Source of the DNA: Butyriboletus loyo
Lineage: Eukaryota; Basidiomycota; Agaricomycetes; Boletales; Boletaceae
Assembly (NCBI GenBank): GCA_038093515.1
Contig: JBBPSI010000035.1
Coordinates: 104,303-168,302 of the forward strand
DNA length: 64,000 nt
Reading direction: 5' to 3'
This document shows, one piece after another, positions 58,563 through 64,000 of this stretch (within the stretch, counting starts at the first letter, position 1; each line of letters begins with the position of its first letter). A model generated the notes under the pieces. The model saw only the letters and a program-made list of their open reading frames with translations. It was not told the DNA's origin and did not search any database. Position numbers and translations under genes: made by a program.

Positions 58563-60982
58563 ATGTCTACCGAACTTGTGTACACGCCTCTCGACCAAAT
58601 ACCACAGGTGCGTCACTCTCGTTCTGAACAACCCAGAACCGTGCTCAAACGTCCTAGATCCATGCAGACCTGCGCAAGAGTTTCAGAGCTGGGAAACTCA
58701 AGTCCATCGAGGCCCGCAAGACTCAAATCCTCCAACTTGCCTACCTCCTCAAGGATAACTATGACCGTTTCAAAGAGACGTTTGCTGCAGACCTCGGTCG
58801 TCCGTCTCTCGAGACGTCCTTGTGCGTTTTCTTGTTTGCTATTCCTATCGATGGCAATTTCGTTGACGGGTGTCGTGGTTCTGCTCATGTAGCCTCGAAC
58901 TCGACTCGACCATCAGCGACTGCAAAGTTGCCTATGACCGCGTCGACAAGTGGGCTCGCACAGAAAAGGCACCCTTCAACGTCACCTTTGCGGCCTTCCG
59001 CCCTGTCATCCGAAAAGAGCCCAAGGGTGTCATTCTCTCCATCAGCCCGTTCAACTATCCAGTCTGGTTGGCATTCGGTCCCATGGTATGAACGCATTTT
59101 CCTGTGTATCCTCTTCACGGTGTTCATTGTCGCACCAGATTGGCGCCATCGCGGCGGGCAACTGTTTCGTGCTCAAGCCATCTGAGCTGTCACCGGCTAC
59201 CAGCGGTCTCATTGCTGAACTTATTCCCAAGTATATGGATTCCGACGTCGTACGCGTCGTTATGGGGGGCGTCGCTGAGACGACCAAGGTAATACATACC
59301 TTCACCGGGTTGATTCGCTGATATGGATGACCTATAGCTTTTAGAACTTACTTGGGATCACGGTGCGTATTTTTAGCGTGTCTTGGTTTGGGAGTTCAGG
59401 CTAACGTACGCACGTGACAATAGTTTTGTACACTGGAAATGGACGGATTGCGAGGATTGTGTGTGCTGCAGCTGCCAAAACATTGTCACCTGTCAGTCTC
59501 GAGGTAGGTTGACGTGTATGCACGTTCCAGAGTGACTTCTGACTGTCTTTCAGCTCGGCGGCAAGTCCCCCGTCGTCATCGACCCCAGATGTGACCTCGA
59601 AACGGCGGCGAAACGTATCATGTGGGGCAAGTGTGTCAATGTGGGACAGACCTGTGTTGCGCCAGACTATATTCTTGTTCAGGAAGACGCTCAGGACACG
59701 GTCATTCAGGCGCTGAAAGACGCGTTCGTCCTTTGTGGTATACCTTGCAACTGCCATCACTGATAGCATTTCGTCCCCTACAGGCACGACGAGTTCTATC
59801 CAAACGGCGCCGCTGAGTCGCCCGACCTCGGCCATATCATCAACCGGTCGCACTTTGATCGCCTCAAGGGTTTGCTAGAGAAGACATCCGGAACGATCGT
59901 GTTTGGCGGTCAAACCGACGAGTCGAGGTTATTTATTGCGCCCACGGTTGTCAGAGGGGTGAGGGGAGACGACTCGTTAATGAGCGAGTAGGTTGTCACA
60001 TTCCAGAAAGCGATCAACAACTAACTCTATGGTGCAGAGAATTGTTTGGTCCTCTCCTTCCTGTAATGCCCGTCAAAGACCTCGATGAAGCCATCGAATT
60101 CATCAACAGCAGGCATGTTTTGTTCAGCTGTATATTGAGGTTGCCATAATCATTCGTGCAGAGACCACCCACTCACGCTCTACGTCTTTTCGCAAGATTC
60201 AAGCTTCAAGAACAAAGGCAAGTGGACCGGTCCGCTTGACCTATCGTGCGCTTGACTGTGGATATTGTAGTTTTCGACAACACGCAGAGTGGCCAGGCTA
60301 TTGCGAATGATACGCTGCTCCATTGTGCAGGTTGGTACCGACTTTCTTGATGACCGTGTTTGATATGACCGAGCCACCTTCATAGCCGACGGTCTCCCAT
60401 TTGGTGGCATCGGGCCGAGTGGAAGTGAGTACCTCGTTTGACTGCAGTTTGTCGCGATTCGAACTGTGTTTTGAACTCGAGGTGGCTATCATACACGCAA
60501 GTTTTCTTTTGATCTGTTCACTCACCAGAGATCATCGATCGACTCGCCTTCCTGGTACGCATGAAACGTACGCATATTTTTTTTTCTAGACTGACGCGCT
60601 CGGAAATCCAGGATTGACATGATCCTGGGGAGCAGGTTCCCCCCTTACAGCGTAAGTCTGTTGATCCGATCAAGTGGCATGCGTTATGAACTTTGTTCTC
60701 CTCACTAGGTGAAGAAAGAAGCCTGGCTCAGGAATGCGCTTGGCGTGCGTCTGCCGCCGCGTCCCCTGCCCGCGCCTGATTCCGAGGGTGAGAGCAAGGT
60801 AGATTTCGTTGCCCAGCGGCTCGGATGTAACTAAGGTCTCACGGAAACAGACAAACGCATTGTGTAGTAGCGGAGTGCAAAAGTGGGTGCTCTTGGTTAG
60901 TGCGTTGGCTGTTTTCGTTGCGTGGAGGCAAAGGGATAGCCAAGGATTGTTCCAATGGTTGAGGGGGTTTGTGGATGCCTAG
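58563..60982 (+). CDS. Fatty aldehyde dehydrogenase (ALDH3 type)
   Basis: NAD(P)-dependent oxidation of medium- and long-chain aldehydes to acids. First exons 58563-58607 and 58658 onward; about a dozen introns in all, with a 25-nt exon at 59338-59362. Seen: IHADLRKSFRAGKLKSIEAR (ALDH3 N-terminal helix), ISPFNYPVWLAFGPM, GNCFVLKPSELSP, VLYTGNGRIARIV (cofactor loop), LELGGKSPVVID with the general-base Glu, VNVGQTCVAPDYIL with the catalytic Cys, ELFGPLLPVMPV, and the LPFGGIGPS region. The last exon restores KWVLLVSALAVFVAW, a single hydrophobic segment followed by a charged end, like the C-terminal anchor of ER or peroxisomal fatty aldehyde dehydrogenase. Stop TAG at 60980-60982. Some middle boundaries (59730-59800, 60290-60660) are not fixed. 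Confidence 0.9.
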
Positions 60983-63544
60983 GCTCTTTATCTGTGTTGC
61001 TTCTTCGTTCGAGGATAGTGTATTGCCTTCGTTGTCTCGGATATCTGGGTTGTTGTACTCTACATTCTCCAGCTATCCTTTCACATGGACGTTGTCGGTT
61101 GTGATGCGATGTGCTTCTACCGTGTTACCCTGTCCGTGATATCCCCTTGTTGTTCGGTCTAAATAATAGTGTTTGCGTAATGAAATTCCTGATTCCCACG
61201 GTAGTGGAGGAGGGTTTTCTTAACCAAACAAACAGACCTGTGGGAACTTTTTGCTAAATAAGGATGTTGTTGTTTGTGTACCAATTGAAAATTTGTCAAG
61301 TTCATGGATTCTTCAAGTTTATGGTGTCTTGTTACCATGGAGAAGTGTTACTGCACATGGTTCCTGCCAGGGATAAAAAGTCCAGCCACCTCACCAGAGA
61401 TCACAGGGATTGGTCCCCCAGAGACCACTTGCTTAATTGGCAGAACATTTGAGATGCTGTTTGCACTAAGTGGGGTGAGTCATTTATATGTAAGAGTGGT
61501 GAGTGACAATCTTATTTTTATGCACTCTTTTTTCCCACTCTTTTTTCCTCCTTATGCTTTACTCCTGTTGTCTCCTGTGTTTTTCCCTGCTGTTGGGACT
61601 TGGTCATCTCATTCTATATCCTATGCAGCTGCATTAACAATATTGCACCTGAGACTCTCTGACCTCCAATCCATCATGGTAATGTCTTTGTACTTCTCCA
61701 TAAACATGTATTAAGCTATCTAATGTATCAATTAGAGTCCAAATCAGTTGTCCTTGGTTCTATCTGAGTGCACCACTGAGGGAACTATATGTAAGCGGAC
61801 AACTTGAACTGGAGAGTATCTGAGCAGTTGTCATCAGTACATGTCGTTAGTGGTATGCATGTGGTAAATGAATGATGATTGATTATACTGCTACCAGGGG
61901 TCAAAGCCTCTAAAAGTGTGCTGTAGGTTGAGATACTATGGATCTCATGTTCAATGCTATGGTGTGTGCTGGAGTATGCTCAGAGTTGGTTGGTTATATC
62001 TGTTGAACTACAAGTAATGTTAAGTGGTGTGATGTGGGTTTCATTGTGTATGCTATTAGTGCTTTTGGAAATTGTTGGTAGTGTTACTGCATGCTGTTGA
62101 TGCTGAATAAGTGCTGTTGGATTGTGAGTATGGTATGGCACCATTGCAGATTCCATGTCATCTGCTAACCTTGATGCAAAATGGCATGTGATGCTTGCCA
62201 AACATGAGTGGATGCATTGTCTTGTGTTAGGATCCCAAATGTTGAGAGTGCATGAATGATTTTTGTCATGCACTCATTGTAATCATGCCCATGCATAACT
62301 CCAGCAAGTAGGGTAAGACTTATTCCATCCTGATTGATATTTTAGTGTGCCTGCTCATTCCCATCTGTTGCAGTTGAACATGCATTTCAAATGTCAGACA
62401 GCATAAGGCTCCTAGGAAAGTATATGGCAGGGATTACAAAGCTGGCTTCTTCTTTGTGCTTCAACCAGGATAGAACAATGTTAGGCATTTCTTTACATTT
62501 TTAATTAACATTTGTACCTTTTGCTTTTTTTCCCCCTGCTCTGTGTTACAATTTTCCTTGTGTTGCACCCCTGTCAGACTACAGTATGCCCAATAGCTAC
62601 ACTTCTTTTCCTTGTACTATTAACTTTGCTTCACTTAGTCATCACCACCATTCCTGGATACTATTTCACTTCTACTCTAGGTCATTCTAGAGTCTTTTCC
62701 ATTCCTGTCCTCTTGACTTGTCTCAACTCATAGTTGACTTGTCATGACTCATATGATCCAATGTAGGCATGGTCCATGCATGGGTCCCCATAGCATAAAT
62801 ACCAGCACTCTGCACTCTTGTACTCTATCTAGTTCTATGCAATTCACTGCTAGCAATTAGTTTCCTTTTAGTCTCTTAGTGTGAGCACTAAGACATAGAC
62901 TGAGATCCATCCAGACAAGTCTTGTGGCCACTTCAGAGTGCTACCTGGAGGCTAGTTGTTAGTGCTTCCAGTGTAACACTCTGATCACTTAGAGTGTATA
63001 CTCAAAGTTGGAATGTTGCTCATAATATGACATGCTAAGCATTGCATTGTATACATTTGGTGAGATGGCCAGTCAAAGTTTCTGCATGCTGTACCAGAAG
63101 TAAACTGTGCATAATCAGTCCATACATACAATGAAGGTGGTCATAGGGACCAAGGTCAGAAAGCTGGCACCATGGTTTGTACCTACAGGACATTTGGTTT
63201 TGTAAACAGAGTGAAACACAGAATTTCCCTAAACCTAAAGCAACAATCAGTACAATTATAGTGAGGAACAAAACTATTGCAATGTTTTGCATATTTGGAT
63301 TGATAAAGATATATCTATATCTCAGGAGGTAAATTTGATAAACTCATGAATATATTTGGATATATGCTCTCATATCTGGGCTTTAATATGGTACAATAAT
63401 ATTATGTAATATCCTATTCCTGGCTGAGATACATCTATTTTGGTAAGACATACTCATTGCAATAGTTCTGTTCCTACCATTCAGAATGTTGAAATGGTAG
63501 TGTTCTATTTCTGTATTTCACTTACAGCCACTACATTTCTAGGC
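60983..63544. other. AT-richer region, probably repeat-derived
   Basis: From about 61.2 kb base composition shifts to visibly more A+T, and no spliced gene can be built. Long T/C and A runs and short AT microsatellites (about 63300-63420) appear. Within 62740-63010 there is a segment with a TATA-like cataaata at about 62795 and LTR-like composition that could be a solo LTR; this is weak. The rest is unassigned and may be degraded transposon DNA. Confidence 0.45.
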
Positions 63545-64000
63545 TGGTTTTTATGACATCATTGTCTAGACTCAGTCATGCTTGTCACATTACAAATAGC
63601 TCTACTTATGCTATTGGACAATATACTTAGTCTTATCTCTTATCTCTAATATATTGTCATGTGATATAAACCTTATCTTACATATATAGGTACTATACAG
63701 TACACAAGTACAAACACTCCTGTACTGTATATAAGACAGCCCTTATGGCTTGTCTTTCATTTCTTTAGATCTTTTGGTTCTTTTACCACTACTGTGATAT
63801 GTATCTCTAAGTTGAGCCTTGCTTCTTATACTCTTCAAGTATCCCTGTTTGTGATACACTCTCTCATATTATCAGTGGGTCTTTCCACTGATAGGTTTAC
63901 CCTTGCACACTTTATTTCCCTTAGTGCACCTGCTAAGACTTTATTATTCTAAAAGGTTATGAGCCCCACTAGAGGCTTTTAATCTAAACATCTGTCATAC
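63545..64000 (+). mobile_element. Copia-type LTR retrotransposon, 5' end
   Basis: An LTR-like stretch begins near 63545 (tggtttttatgacatc) and ends near 63950. It has a promoter-like TATATAA at 63728-63734. At 63955-63966 is GGTTATGAGCCC, which is complementary to the anticodon arm of eukaryotic initiator tRNA-Met (GGGCUCAUAACC). Priming from this internal site by a half-tRNA is known for the Drosophila copia element. The window ends 34 bases later, before any gag frame, so the element class rests on the primer site. Confidence 0.6.

Overview
The window looks like nuclear DNA of a filamentous basidiomycete, most likely an Agaricomycete. The predicted proteins resemble those of Rhizoctonia/Ceratobasidium-type fungi, but that is recognition from memory, not a search. 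The main evidence is gene architecture. Almost every recognisable gene is broken by many short introns (about 40-65 nt, GT-AG with occasional GC-AG), and joining the exons by splice sites restores one continuous frame in gene after gene. Operons, bacterial signals, CRISPR arrays and tRNA or rRNA genes were looked for and not seen.

Region 1 (0-8 kb) is a recently rearranged accessory segment. It holds a cytochrome P450 whose I-helix motif appears damaged, then two same-orientation copies of an intradiol ring-cleavage dioxygenase gene. One copy is a pseudogene (3.5-4.7 kb) and one is intact (6.5-7.8 kb). Between them lie a third fragment of the 5' end and a decayed Ty3/Gypsy reverse transcriptase/RNase H relic.

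Region 2 (8.5-28.6 kb) is gene-dense housekeeping DNA with much genome maintenance: EXO1, a C2H2 zinc-finger regulator, PIG-P (GPI-anchor synthesis), 5-formyltetrahydrofolate cyclo-ligase, a RAD51-family paralog, a two-RRM RNA-binding protein, a Crh-type GH16 cell-wall transglycosylase, MSH6 and a CFAP20/Bug22-like protein. EXO1 and MSH6 act in the same mismatch-repair pathway. All three repair genes have ACGCGW motifs upstream.

Region 3 (28.6-41.2 kb) is gene-poor. About 11.3 kb in which I see no gene surrounds one 422-residue Ser/Pro-rich protein.

Region 4 (41.2-61 kb) is again gene-dense: cyclic-nucleotide phosphodiesterase, epoxide hydrolase, glutamine:fructose-6-phosphate amidotransferase (GFA1), an unrecognised conserved-looking protein, GPN2 GTPase, a possible secreted protein, an ALY/REF mRNA export factor, an F-box/LRR-like protein, a dsRNA-binding protein and a fatty aldehyde dehydrogenase with a hydrophobic tail.

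Region 5 (61-64 kb) is AT-richer, with no host gene seen. It ends inside the 5' end of a Copia-type LTR retrotransposon, just past a primer-binding site complementary to the initiator-tRNA anticodon arm.

Splice sites were placed by hand; where several acceptors are possible this is stated.
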